Below, in pieces: positions 44,720 through 53,503 of a DNA stretch of 64,000 nt. The position numbers and the translations under genes are program-made. The notes under the pieces are model-generated. The model saw nothing but the letters and a program-made list of their open reading frames with translations, searched no databases and was not told where the DNA came from. This DNA is from Chloroflexota bacterium (GTDB lineage Bacteria > Chloroflexota > Anaerolineae > UBA4142): NCBI GenBank assembly GCA_016215025.1, contig JACRMI010000088.1:32436-96435 (forward strand), given 5' to 3'. Numbering within the stretch: position 1 is the stretch's first letter; every line of letters begins with the position of its first letter.

Positions 44720-44785
44720 AGGATGAAGGATGAAAGATGAATGTCATGCTTCATCTTTCATCTCTCATCTTTCATCTTTACGAAA
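44717..44785. repeat. Short-word inverted array (GAAGGATGAAGGATGAAAGATG)
   Basis: Words GGATGAA/AGATGAA are mirrored by TTCATCTTTCATC words around TGTCATGC, giving a long hairpin between two permease genes. A related array lies at 46917-46990. Confidence 0.75.
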
Positions 44786-44795
44786 TAAAACGCGT

Positions 44796-45908
44796 ATGAA
44801 AACAATACTGAACCTGACCTGGAAAGAAATCATTCAACTCTTGCGCGACCGAGTTCTCTTGGGTTTTCTGGTTGCTATGCCTCTATTGCAACTTGTACTC
44901 ATTGCCGAAGCGACCGGCGTGGGCGTCAGCGGCATCAAGTTCGCCGTGTGGGACCAAGACCAAAGCCAGCTCAGCCAGGATTTGATTCGTACGCTCGATA
45001 ATTCAGATGAATTCAATCTGCTCGTTCGCGCCCAAAGCTATGAAGAGATCAAGAAATTGATCGATGATGGCTCGGTCAAAGTGGCGCTCATCATCCCGCC
45101 CGATTTTTCGCGCGCGGCGATGCGCACCGATACGCGCGCGACCATCACCGCCATCATCGACGGCACGAACGTCATCATCGGCAACAGCGTGCTAGGCGCA
45201 ATTGAAGGCGCGGTGAACAACCTCGTTCGCCAGATATTCGCGCAAGCGGGATTGTCTACGCTTAGCGGCATCGATCTCAAAGTCGATCTGGAATTCAATC
45301 CGACGTTGAACATTCGTTGGTCGACGCTGACCTCGCAGTTGCCGTTCATCACCTATCAACTTGTTCTGGTCGTCGCCGCCGTTGGCTTTGTGCGCGAACG
45401 CGAACTCGGCACGATGGAGCAACTCATCGTCACGCCCATCAGTCGGCTCGATCTCGTTCTCGGCAAGGGGCTGATGGCGCTCGGCGTCGGCATTCTTAAC
45501 TTTTTCATTTTGACGATAACGCTGACCCAAGGTTTTAATATACCGTTGCGCGGCGACCTTTTCACGTTCACATTGCTGGGATTGTTGTTCATCGTGACGG
45601 AGATCGGCGTCGGCACGCTCTTGTCGATCATTACAAAAAGCCAACAACAAGCGATCCTCATAGTCTTTCTCATGGCGATGCTTGAAGTTACGTTCTCTGG
45701 CTATCTCGTTCCGACGGACAATATGCCTGCGTTCATGCAAGCCGCTGCGGCGGTGTCGCCGCTTCAGCATTTCACCGCGATCACGCGCGACGTTTTTCTC
45801 AAGGCGACGCCCGTCTCGATGATGCTAGATCACGTCATACCGCTCGTCTTGCTCGCGCTGGGTAGTCTTGGACTGGGGCTGGGATTGTTTGTGAGAGCTG
45901 AAGTATGA
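44796..45908 (+). CDS. ABC-2 type transporter permease (2)
   Basis: 370 residues from the ATG at 44796 (the open frame upstream is repeat array). Layout equals the preceding permease: WKEIIQLLRDRVLLGFLVAM, extracellular domain VWDQDQSQLSQDLI, and VRERELGTMEQLIVTPISRLDLVLGKG before the helix bundle. The two permeases probably form a heterodimer. Confidence 0.9.
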   Translation: MKTILNLTWKEIIQLLRDRVLLGFLVAMPLLQLVLIAEATGVGVSGIKFAVWDQDQSQLSQDLIRTLDNSDEFNLLVRAQSYEEIKKLIDDGSVKVALIIPPDFSRAAMRTDTRATITAIIDGTNVIIGNSVLGAIEGAVNNLVRQIFAQAGLSTLSGIDLKVDLEFNPTLNIRWSTLTSQLPFITYQLVLVVAAVGFVRERELGTMEQLIVTPISRLDLVLGKGLMALGVGILNFFILTITLTQGFNIPLRGDLFTFTLLGLLFIVTEIGVGTLLSIITKSQQQAILIVFLMAMLEVTFSGYLVPTDNMPAFMQAAAAVSPLQHFTAITRDVFLKATPVSMMLDHVIPLVLLALGSLGLGLGLFVRAEV

Positions 45909-45985
45909 AACGTGTTGCGTGATGCGTGAATCGTAATGCGTAAGACAAAACGGAACACGAGACACGCAATACGAGACAAACAGAA
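45905..45985. repeat. Short-word array (GTGTTGCGTGATGCGTGAAT ... ACACGAGACACGCAATACGA)
   Basis: Same word family and same mirrored structure (AAAACGGAACACGAG in the middle) as at 16333-16390. Confidence 0.75.
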
Positions 45986-45987
45986 CA

Positions 45988-46923
45988 ATGGAAGCTACTG
46001 GACACATTCAAGCTGAAAAGCTAACCAAAAACTTTCGCAAGGTGCAAGCTGTGCGCGGCATCGATCTCGAAGTTGCGCCGGGCGAAATCTACGGACTTAT
46101 CGGTCCCGACGGCGCGGGCAAGACCACGACGATTCGCATGTTGGCAGGTGTGATGAAGCCGACAGCAGGCATCGCGCGCGTCAGCGGATTCGATACTACG
46201 CGCCAAGCCGAAAAACTGCGCCTGCAAGTGGGCTATATGGCGCAGCGGTTTTCGCTCTACGGCGATTTGTCCGTGCGCGAGAACATCGAATTCTACGCCG
46301 ACATTTTTGGCGTGCGGGGTCCCGAACGCGAGGAACGCATTCAGCGTCTCTTGCGTTTCGCCCGGCTCGAAGAATTCCAAGGTCGCGATGCCGGTGTCTT
46401 GTCGGGGGGCATGAAAAAGAAACTCGGACTCGCCTGCGCGTTGATTCATCGTCCCAAGATTTTGTTTCTGGACGAGCCGACGAACGGCGTCGATCCAATT
46501 TCGCGGCGCGAGTTCTGGGATATTCTCAGCGACTTGCACATCGACGGCGTGACGATTTTCATCAGCACGGCGTACATGGATGAGGCGGAACGCTGCTCGC
46601 GGGTTGGTTTGATGTATCAAGGTGAAATCATTCGCCAAGGTTCGCCGGCTGAATTGCGCCAACTCGTGCGCGGCGATTTGATTGCCATCGTCACTTCCGA
46701 TTTGACGCGCACCGAATTGCTTGTCGCGAAAACGGAAGGGGTTGTGGAAGTCCAAGTCTACGGCGACCGCTTGCATGTTTTCGTCGATGATGCTACCAAG
46801 CGCCAAGCCGAAATCGAAAACGCATTGACCGCCGCAGGTGTCGGCATCAAACAAATCCGTCGCGCCGCGCCGCATTTGCAAGAGGCGTTCATTTCGCTGG
46901 TCACTCATCAAGACAAAGGATGA
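45988..46923 (+). CDS. ABC transporter ATPase (1)
   Basis: 311 residues. Walker A GPDGAGKTTTIRMLAG (Asp in place of the usual Asn), Q-loop YMAQRFSLYGDLSV, signature VLSGGMKKKLGLACALI, Walker B ILFLDEPTNGVDP, and the C-terminal ABC-2 accessory region. It energises the two permeases together with the next ATPase. Confidence 0.93.
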   Translation: MEATGHIQAEKLTKNFRKVQAVRGIDLEVAPGEIYGLIGPDGAGKTTTIRMLAGVMKPTAGIARVSGFDTTRQAEKLRLQVGYMAQRFSLYGDLSVRENIEFYADIFGVRGPEREERIQRLLRFARLEEFQGRDAGVLSGGMKKKLGLACALIHRPKILFLDEPTNGVDPISRREFWDILSDLHIDGVTIFISTAYMDEAERCSRVGLMYQGEIIRQGSPAELRQLVRGDLIAIVTSDLTRTELLVAKTEGVVEVQVYGDRLHVFVDDATKRQAEIENALTAAGVGIKQIRRAAPHLQEAFISLVTHQDKG

Positions 46924-46997
46924 AGGATGAAGGATGAAAGATGAAAACATCGATTGGGGTTTTCAGTCATCCTTCCGCCTTCATCCTTGAGAATTAA

Positions 46998-47927
46998 ATG
47001 TCAAGTAACTCTGAAGTTATCATTACTGAACAACTTACCCGTCGATTCGGCAAATTCACCGCCGTCGATCACATTTCGTTTCAGGTATCGCGTGGCGAGA
47101 TTTTTGGTTTTCTCGGACCCAATGGCTCGGGCAAGACGACGACGATTCGCATGTTGCTTGGCTTGCTGCATCCGACGAGTGGCAAAGCATCTGTGCTGGG
47201 TTACGATGTCGTGCATCATGCCGATTCGGTCAAGCGTAGCGTCGGATACATGTCGCAGAAATTTTCGCTCTACAACGATCTCACCGTCGTCGAGAATTTG
47301 AATTTCTATGGACGCGCGTACAACGTGTGGAATAAGGAACTGGTCGAACGCAGGCGACAGGTGCTTGAGCTAGCTGAACTCGTCGGATACGAACGTTATC
47401 TCACGGGAAATCTTGCGGGTGGATTTAAACAACGACTCGCGCTCGCGACGGCGATCATTCACAAGCCGCAGCTCGTGTTTCTCGACGAACCGACGGCGGG
47501 CGTGGACCCAGTAGTGCGCCAGGATTTCTGGCGATTGTTGTATCGTCTCGCCGCCGAAGGTACGACGATTTTTGTGACGACGCACTATATGGACGAAGCG
47601 GAGCAATGCCATCGACTGGCGTTCATTTACAACGGCAAGATCGTTGCGACCGGTACGCCGAGTGACATTAAAGAAAAACAGATGCAAGGGCAAGTGATCG
47701 AGATCGATTGCGATCCACCGGGGCGCGCGCTTGAAGCATTACGCAAGCTGGGAAATCTTGAAGAGGTTGCGCTCTACGGCAGTCTTGTGCATGTCGTCGT
47801 GCATGATTTCGTGAAACAGCGTGGCGAAATTGAGGCGACGTTGAACGCGGCGGGCGTCAAGACGAACAGCATGATTGCAATTCCGCCGTCGCTGGAAGAT
47901 GTGTTCATTGCGCGGGCACGTGGATAA
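46998..47927 (+). CDS. ABC transporter ATPase (2)
   Basis: 309 residues. Walker A GPNGSGKTTTIRMLLG, Q-loop YMSQKFSLYNDLTV, the signature NLAGGFKQRLALATAII (Ala for the usual Ser) and Walker B LVFLDEPTAGVDP. The weak signature here complements the Asp-bearing Walker A of the partner, as in asymmetric heterodimeric exporters. Confidence 0.93.
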   Translation: MSSNSEVIITEQLTRRFGKFTAVDHISFQVSRGEIFGFLGPNGSGKTTTIRMLLGLLHPTSGKASVLGYDVVHHADSVKRSVGYMSQKFSLYNDLTVVENLNFYGRAYNVWNKELVERRRQVLELAELVGYERYLTGNLAGGFKQRLALATAIIHKPQLVFLDEPTAGVDPVVRQDFWRLLYRLAAEGTTIFVTTHYMDEAEQCHRLAFIYNGKIVATGTPSDIKEKQMQGQVIEIDCDPPGRALEALRKLGNLEEVALYGSLVHVVVHDFVKQRGEIEATLNAAGVKTNSMIAIPPSLEDVFIARARG

Positions 47928-48118
47928 CCCAGTAAACAGTGAACATTGGGACAGTAGCGGACGTTATCAGCAGCAGGTTGCGCGAAACCTGGATTCGACG
48001 CTTTAGCGGGTGCCGGGAAACCGCGTAAACGCTTGACTCCAAAACCGCAATCAGTGTCCGTGGATTGTATGGCAATCGACGGCGTTCATGAGCAGTTTTC
48101 AGTATTTAGAGGAACAGT
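47928..48118 (+). other. Intergenic region before the membrane fusion protein, possibly structured
   Basis: About 190 nt with a short word array (CAGTAAACAGTGAACA), then a hairpin CAGGTTGCGCGAAACCTG and an imperfect stem formed by CGCTTTAGCGG and CCGCGTAAACG. No ORF and no promoter I can support. Structured RNA is possible but unproven. Confidence 0.3.
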
Positions 48119-50650
48119 ATGAAGAGAGATGGGCGGAGATTTTTGTTTGCGCTTGTGGTAATGATTTTGCTTTTTGTTCCGGCTTGCCAAGCATCGAATG
48201 GCAATGGCAGCGCGAGCAACAATGTGTGGTCGGGATTCTTGGAAGGCAAGACCGTCGAGGTTTCTGCCGAGGTCGCGGGACGTATTACCAAAATCGCCGT
48301 GCAAGAAGGCGATGTCGTGAAGCAAGGTCAGCCGCTTGTTGCCATCGACGACGAATTTATGCGCTTGCGTATCGACGCGGCGGATGCAAACGTTGCCGCA
48401 GCCGAAGCGCAACTGGCGTTGTTGCAAGCTGGTGCGCGGTCGGAAGATATTCAGCGCGCGCAAGCTCGCGTCGATCAAGCGCGTCTTGCATTAATCGCTG
48501 CATCGCAAGTGGTAACGGACACGGAAGCCATTCGCGCGAATCCCCAGGCGCTCATTGTCGCCAAGACCGACGCCGAAGCCAAAGTGATTGCCGCTACACA
48601 ACAACTCACGGCAACTGTGCTGCAAGCTCAAGCCGCCGATTTGGAAACGCGTTTCTGGGAAGACCAAAATCAATCGCTCGAACACGGTGTCGATATTCGC
48701 TTGCCGACCGGGGCGATCCTGCATTTCGATACGCCCACCGCGCGGCTCGTTTTTGCGCGCGATCAATGGAACCAAGCTGGGAATCGCGCGTGGCTCGCGT
48801 GGTCCGCCGTCGAAAGCGCGCAAGCCAATGCGACGATTGCCACGAGCTCGTTGAAAGATATTTCCGATCAACTAACCAATCCGATTGCGCTCGATAATCG
48901 CGTCAACCAAGCACGCGCCGCGCGCGATAAAGCCGCGGCGAATCTGCAAGCTGCTCAAGCTGCGCTCACTGTCTTGCAAGAAGGTGCGAGCCAGGCGCAA
49001 ATTCAAACGGCGAAGGCAGCGCTCGATCAAGCGCGGGCGGCGCGCGCAACGCTCGATAAAGAATCGGCGCGGTATCAAATCACAGCGCCGAGCACCGGTA
49101 TCGTGACGCGCGTCGCGTATCGTGCTGGCGAAATCGTTGCGCCCGGTTTGTCGATTGTTCGTTTAAGCATCGATGGCGATTTGAAACTGCGCGTGTTCGT
49201 ATCGTTCGGTCAAATCGAAAAAATCCGAGTGGGCGATCCAGCCACGATTTTTGTCGGCGAGTCGAATGATCGAAAGCTATCCGGTACCGTGACGCATATC
49301 GCCGATCGCGCGGAATTCACTGGACGCCAAGCGCAAACTGATAGCGAACGCAATGCCCAATTGGTCGCCGTCGAAATTGCGTTGAAAGATGCGGATGCGC
49401 AGATCAAAGCGGGGATGCCCGCCAACGTCGTGTTCGGCACCGTATCGCCTAACGTCGAATTTAAATTGCCGACCTTGATCGATCAAACGCAATCGCTCAC
49501 GTTCTCTGGTTCGCTCGAAACAAAACAGACCCGCGTTTCAGCGGAACTGGGCGGACGTGTGACCCACGTGCGGGTAAATCGTGGTGCGACCGTCAAGGCG
49601 GGTGATTTGATCGTCGAACTTGACGATGCGACGATCAAATCATCTATGACCGAAGCGAATGCAACTGTCACGACGGCGCAATCGAATTTGGACCAGGTGA
49701 ATGAAAAGGCGCGACCTGGGACGATGGCGCTTGCCGAATCCGGCGTTACGCAAGCCGAAGCAGATCGTCAAGCTGCGAATGCCGCGCTCGATCATGCGAA
49801 TCGCGCAATCAAATCGCCGCAAGAGATGCTGACGCAATTGCACGTGTGGGAAGGCAAGGTCGCGGCGGCGCAAGGCGATTTGGAAAAAGCCAAGGCAACG
49901 CTGGCGGGCATCAAGAATCAATTGCAGATCGCGCAGAACGATCAATCGAATTCGGGCAAGCTGCGTTATGCGATTCTGCAAAAGCAGCAGCAAGCCGCCG
50001 AAGCGGGACTCGTCGCCGCGCAAGCCACACTCGATGGCAATCAGCGTGTCGTCGCGCTCTACAAACAAATGATTGATAATCCGCTCGAACTCATCGCCGC
50101 GCAGCATGGAGCCGCGAATCAGGTGAAAACGGCAGAAGCAGGCATCGCCGTCGCGCAAGCCGATCTCGTTATCGCCAAGCGCGGTCCGCAAAAAGAAGCT
50201 GTCGCGCTCGCCGAGGCAAAACTCCGCGCGGCGCAGGCGAATTTAAGAATTGCGCAAGCGCAAGTCAACCGATTCACAATCACTAGCCCGATTGCCGGTC
50301 AAATTATCGACCGCAATATCGAGCCGGGTGAGACCGTGCGCGCCGGAATGCCGCTCATCACCATCGCCGATGCGCGCGAATTGGAGATGACGGTCTATGT
50401 GCCGATTCGAAATGTCGGTGCGATCAAGCCGGGACAAATGATTTATGGGCTATACGTGCCGAGCATACCGACGGCTGATTTCGTAGCGAAGGTGTCGTTC
50501 ATTTCACCGGAAGCGGAATTCAAACCGGCGAATATTTACAACAGCAAAGAACGCTCGGAGATGGTGTTTGCCGTGCGAGTTACCGTGCAGAATGGAGACA
50601 ACTTGCTCAAAGCTGGACTGCCTGCCGATGTAACTTTTCCGGCGCAATAA
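48119..50650 (+). CDS. HlyD-type membrane fusion protein with two tandem MFP modules
   Basis: 843 residues, about twice the usual length. A lipoprotein-type signal (LLFVPACQAS, Cys23) leads to module 1: lipoyl half VSAEVAGRITKIAVQEGDVVKQGQ, a long coiled coil rich in Ala/Gln, then ITAPSTGIVTRVAYRAGEIVAPG and a beta-barrel to about residue 450. Module 2 repeats this: VSAELGGRVTHVRVNRGATVKAGD, coiled coil, ITSPIAGQIIDRNIEPGETVRAG, barrel to the end. Membrane fusion proteins link inner ABC exporters to the outside. In a cell with a single membrane the double module may form a long periplasm-like conduit. It closes the TetR-ABC operon. Confidence 0.88.
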   Translation: MKRDGRRFLFALVVMILLFVPACQASNGNGSASNNVWSGFLEGKTVEVSAEVAGRITKIAVQEGDVVKQGQPLVAIDDEFMRLRIDAADANVAAAEAQLALLQAGARSEDIQRAQARVDQARLALIAASQVVTDTEAIRANPQALIVAKTDAEAKVIAATQQLTATVLQAQAADLETRFWEDQNQSLEHGVDIRLPTGAILHFDTPTARLVFARDQWNQAGNRAWLAWSAVESAQANATIATSSLKDISDQLTNPIALDNRVNQARAARDKAAANLQAAQAALTVLQEGASQAQIQTAKAALDQARAARATLDKESARYQITAPSTGIVTRVAYRAGEIVAPGLSIVRLSIDGDLKLRVFVSFGQIEKIRVGDPATIFVGESNDRKLSGTVTHIADRAEFTGRQAQTDSERNAQLVAVEIALKDADAQIKAGMPANVVFGTVSPNVEFKLPTLIDQTQSLTFSGSLETKQTRVSAELGGRVTHVRVNRGATVKAGDLIVELDDATIKSSMTEANATVTTAQSNLDQVNEKARPGTMALAESGVTQAEADRQAANAALDHANRAIKSPQEMLTQLHVWEGKVAAAQGDLEKAKATLAGIKNQLQIAQNDQSNSGKLRYAILQKQQQAAEAGLVAAQATLDGNQRVVALYKQMIDNPLELIAAQHGAANQVKTAEAGIAVAQADLVIAKRGPQKEAVALAEAKLRAAQANLRIAQAQVNRFTITSPIAGQIIDRNIEPGETVRAGMPLITIADARELEMTVYVPIRNVGAIKPGQMIYGLYVPSIPTADFVAKVSFISPEAEFKPANIYNSKERSEMVFAVRVTVQNGDNLLKAGLPADVTFPAQ

Positions 50651-50653
50651 TCT

Positions 50654-50691
50654 TTGTAGAGACGTACGCTTCGCGTGTTACGTCTCTACAA
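50654..50691 (+). terminator. Hairpin (repeat-type) after the efflux operon
   Basis: 13-bp perfect stem (50654-50666 with 50679-50691) enclosing CGCTTCGCGTGT. A sister hairpin (AGAGGCGTACGC..GTCGCCTCT followed by a T-tract) lies after the tRNA at about 50853-50892, so this is a repeat family also serving as terminator. Confidence 0.65.
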
Positions 50692-50770
50692 TAATTCGAT
50701 TTGACAGCTTTGCTCTTTGAAATATAATAGCGACTGTTCACTGACGACTGTTCACTGACAACTGGCACTC

Positions 50771-50842
50771 GCCGACGTAGCTCAGTGGTAGAGCAGGGGA
50801 CTCATAAGCCCTTGGTCACTAGTCCGACTCTAGTCGTCGGCA
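50771..50842 (+). tRNA. tRNA-Met (CAU anticodon)
   Basis: The 72-nt cloverleaf is complete: acceptor GCCGACG/CGTCGGC, D-arm GCTC..GAGC, anticodon loop CTCATAA with anticodon CAT, T-arm ACTAG/CTAGT with loop TCCGACT, discriminator A. CCA is not encoded. The anticodon stem has one weak closing pair (A-G). A CAT anticodon can also belong to tRNA-Ile2; elongator Met is the default guess. Its 3' half is duplicated, in altered form, at 57034. Confidence 0.88.
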
Positions 50843-50937
50843 CACTTTTTGATAGAGGCGTACGCTTTCCGCGTCGCCTCTGTTTGTTTTTTGTTCACCG
50901 GCACGTCAATCAAAAACCTTGCGTAACTGCTCAGGTT

Positions 50938-51034
50938 GTCATTCTGAGTAGCGGTTGCGCCACCTTTGGTGGCGATGCGACGAAGAATCTCTCATTGCGG
51001 AGTAGCGAGATGCTTCGCTCCGCTCAGCATGACA
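50938..51034. repeat. REP-like palindromic element
   Basis: Starts TGTCATTCTGAGTAGCGG and ends CGCTCAGCATGACA, same family as 4423-4490. Confidence 0.75.
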
Positions 51035-51055
51035 GTCTGGTGAGTAGTCAAAACC

Positions 51056-52549
51056 TTACGCCCATTGGGGGGACTCTGTTTTCCTTGCCCATTCGCCCGC
51101 GCGCAGGTGCACACCCGCGGCATCATAAATGTCTTCGCGTTCGACAAATTCTAGCATTTCGCGCCACACCCCCAGCGTGATGCGATTGAGGTTGATGGCA
51201 ATGCCCTTGAGTCGATCTAGTTCCGATGCGTCGGACTGCATACCGAATCGTTTGGACAGCAACACGTCGAACCACGCTTGGTCAAGCGCATCCTGGGTCT
51301 TGGTATACGACGATCCATAGACAATGCGATTGAGCCGACGGAGCAATTCGGCGCGCGGGTCGGCGATGGTATATTCAGAAACCCAATTTCTCCGAGAAAT
51401 TGGGTTTCTCGTTTGTTCCGCCAGTGGCGTGCCAGCAAAAATTTCGACGTCGCGGAAACTGAAAAGGGTCGGCCCGTGTGGCGTCACGTTTTCGAGAAAA
51501 TCGATTTCGGTCCGAATCGTTTCGAGCGTGCTCCATGGATGAAACAGCAGCGTGCGAAAATTGGCGACGATGCCTAGCTGGTCGAGTGTTTTGAGCGCGT
51601 CCGCGTTTTGCTGGACCGTGGTCTTTTTTCGCATCCAATCCAGCGTCGGTTGATGCCCCGACTCGATGCCGATATAGACACGCAACAATCCCAGGTCGTG
51701 CAGTTGACGAAAGAACGCTTCGTCTACCTCATCGGCGCGGCACTTGCACGTGAACGCAATCTGCAAATCACGCTGCCGCAATGCATCGGCAAATTCCGCG
51801 ATGCGTTTTTCACGTGCGCCGCGCGGCGGCAAGAATTGCTCGTCGTCGAACAAGAACAAGCGGGTACCTTGTTGGCTCAATACTTGAATTTCATCGACCA
51901 GATGGAAAATGCTTCGCAAGCGATAGCGTGTGCCTAGCGCGCGGTAGAACGCGCACGGCAGACAAAAAGCGCATTCGTGATAGCAGCCGCGACTGGCGGC
52001 GATGGTGGCGAATTGGAGATGGGAGGTTGGTGGTTGGGAGTTGGAGATTGGAGAATCGCGGAGCGCAAACGGCAAATCGTCAAGATGGATTGGCGGTGGT
52101 GGAGGATTGGCGTGTGGTGTTGGCGAGCGATACGCGATGCCCGGAATGCGCTGCCACTGTGCCGAGTCGTGGCAAGTGTAGGCAAGTTGTGCTATCGTCG
52201 CTTCGGGTTCGCTACCCACGACCGAATCGAGCGCGGGACAAGCAGCGAGGAAAGTTGCGCTGGCGAGCGCAGGCAGTGCGCCAATGAGGGTCAAGTGCGC
52301 GTGAACACCGGCATTACGCAATGCATGGCCTAGTCCCAGGTATTCGCTCACGTGATCGGCAAAGAGGATTGAAAAAATGATCAGACGCGGTTGTCCCTGG
52401 ATGGCAAGCGCTACGATAGTATTTGGATCCGTCTCGGCTGAATCCAACAAGCACGTTCGAAAATCGGCTTGGCGCAAAACGGCGGCCACACTCTGCGCTT
52501 GAAGGTGTTGCTGGGATAGGTCTTCGATGAGGAAGATGGTTCGAGTCAT
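51056..52549 (-). CDS. B12-binding-type radical SAM enzyme (1)
   Basis: 497 residues. An N-terminal cobalamin-binding-like Rossmann region (residues 1-130, LIIFSILFADHVSEYLGL, GSEPEATIAQLAY) precedes the radical SAM core with CYHECAFC (CX3CX2C) at about residue 190, then LFLFDDEQFLPP and VYIGIESGHQPTLDWMRKKTT. No His of the canonical DxHxxG cobalamin loop is visible. It is the last gene of a tight three-gene minus-strand operon (4-nt and 15-nt gaps). Two stretches of repeat DNA lie within the frame: a word array at about 52011-52060 and a perfect inverted repeat at 51377-51409. Confidence 0.87.
   Translation of the reverse strand: MTRTIFLIEDLSQQHLQAQSVAAVLRQADFRTCLLDSAETDPNTIVALAIQGQPRLIIFSILFADHVSEYLGLGHALRNAGVHAHLTLIGALPALASATFLAACPALDSVVGSEPEATIAQLAYTCHDSAQWQRIPGIAYRSPTPHANPPPPPIHLDDLPFALRDSPISNSQPPTSHLQFATIAASRGCYHECAFCLPCAFYRALGTRYRLRSIFHLVDEIQVLSQQGTRLFLFDDEQFLPPRGAREKRIAEFADALRQRDLQIAFTCKCRADEVDEAFFRQLHDLGLLRVYIGIESGHQPTLDWMRKKTTVQQNADALKTLDQLGIVANFRTLLFHPWSTLETIRTEIDFLENVTPHGPTLFSFRDVEIFAGTPLAEQTRNPISRRNWVSEYTIADPRAELLRRLNRIVYGSSYTKTQDALDQAWFDVLLSKRFGMQSDASELDRLKGIAINLNRITLGVWREMLEFVEREDIYDAAGVHLRAGEWARKTESPQWA
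51377..51409. repeat. Perfect inverted repeat inside the radical SAM gene
   Basis: AGAAACCCAATTTCT (51377-51391) and its exact complement (51395-51409) with a 3-nt centre. It encodes NPISRRNWVSE in frame. A looser relative occurs at the 3' end of the Lgt-like gene (about 5840-5905). Confidence 0.8.
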
Positions 52550-52552
52550 TGC

Positions 52553-53488
52553 CTACGCAAACGTAATAGTTGCATCATCGTTGACCGTAAGCACCATCGA
52601 ATCGACGGCGATGCCCGCCGCGCCCCAATCGGCAATCACTTGGAGTAAATAACGTCCTGGGTTGTCTGGCGGCTCCCAGGTTACTGCGCCATCGGCTTCC
52701 TCGATCAATTGACCGCCTGAAACGCTCCAACGAAAACGCGCGCCTTGCCAGGCAGTGTCAATCCCAAAAGTGAGCGAGTCGTTCCACAAAATATCGACCG
52801 TGCGAATTTCGGCGAGCGGCAGCAACAGTTGCGATGTCGGTCCCAACGCGCTCCAATCGATATGTGCAACGTCGAACTGTTTCAATTGCAGCGGTAATGC
52901 GCTATTCTTGTCGTCGCCGACGATGATCGAATAATTCCCAGGTTCGGAGACGCGGATAAAGTACGAACCGCCCCGATCGGTGGTGGCATCGATGATGGTT
53001 CCCGCGGTTTGAACTCTCACGCGGACTCCGCTCAACGGTTGTCCTTGCGCGTCATAGATGCTTCCGCGAACGGCCGCGCCTTTGAGCGTATTGTCGGTTG
53101 TCATTTGCAAGCGCTTGATTTGAAAACGGCGCTGGGCGGCAGGAGTTTGCGTAGATGGCGGCGGCATCGGATCGCAAATGATCGGCGGCATTGTGCGGGA
53201 TGCCGTTGGTGTCCGCGGCGGTGGTGTGGCTGAAGGCGATGGCGATACGCGCGGGCTAGGCGGTATATCGCAGATGACGGGCGAACGCGCTGGGGTAGAC
53301 GAAATTTGCGGCGGGGGTGGCGGATCGAAAATCAGCGGTGTGCGCGCGGGTGTGGCGGAGCGCGGCGGCGGGGCTGGGTCACAAATCGGTGGGACGCAGC
53401 AACTTGTTACGGTTGCGCCGCCCGAAATCACGATCAGGGTCAGGATCGCTTTTTGAACATCTGGCGGTAGTTTAGTCAATGGAATCAT
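52553..53488 (-). CDS. Exported protein with four ICDP/PPP repeats and a carboxypeptidase-regulatory-like domain
   Basis: 311 residues, ATG at 53488 behind GAGGGGGATGAA. A hydrophobic N-terminus (AILTLIVISGGATVTSC) suggests export or lipidation. Residues 30-115 carry four spaced units: PPICDPAPPP, PLIFDPPPPP, PVICDIPPSP and PPIICDPMPPP, separated by Ser/Thr/Ala/Pro linkers. Next is a beta-sandwich of carboxypeptidase-regulatory type (RGSIYDAQGQPLSGVRVRVQT) and an Ig-like tail. Placed between two radical SAM genes in one operon, it is a plausible substrate for them, with the Cys-Asp-Pro units as modification sites. This is inference. Confidence 0.72.
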   Translation of the reverse strand: MIPLTKLPPDVQKAILTLIVISGGATVTSCCVPPICDPAPPPRSATPARTPLIFDPPPPPQISSTPARSPVICDIPPSPRVSPSPSATPPPRTPTASRTMPPIICDPMPPPSTQTPAAQRRFQIKRLQMTTDNTLKGAAVRGSIYDAQGQPLSGVRVRVQTAGTIIDATTDRGGSYFIRVSEPGNYSIIVGDDKNSALPLQLKQFDVAHIDWSALGPTSQLLLPLAEIRTVDILWNDSLTFGIDTAWQGARFRWSVSGGQLIEEADGAVTWEPPDNPGRYLLQVIADWGAAGIAVDSMVLTVNDDATITFA

Positions 53489-53503
53489 TTCATCCCCCTC
53501 GAT

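Noticed and set aside
47960..48060. A tRNA or tmRNA-like gene before the membrane fusion protein
   Set aside because: Two hairpins are visible but no cloverleaf, anticodon arm or T-loop can be built.
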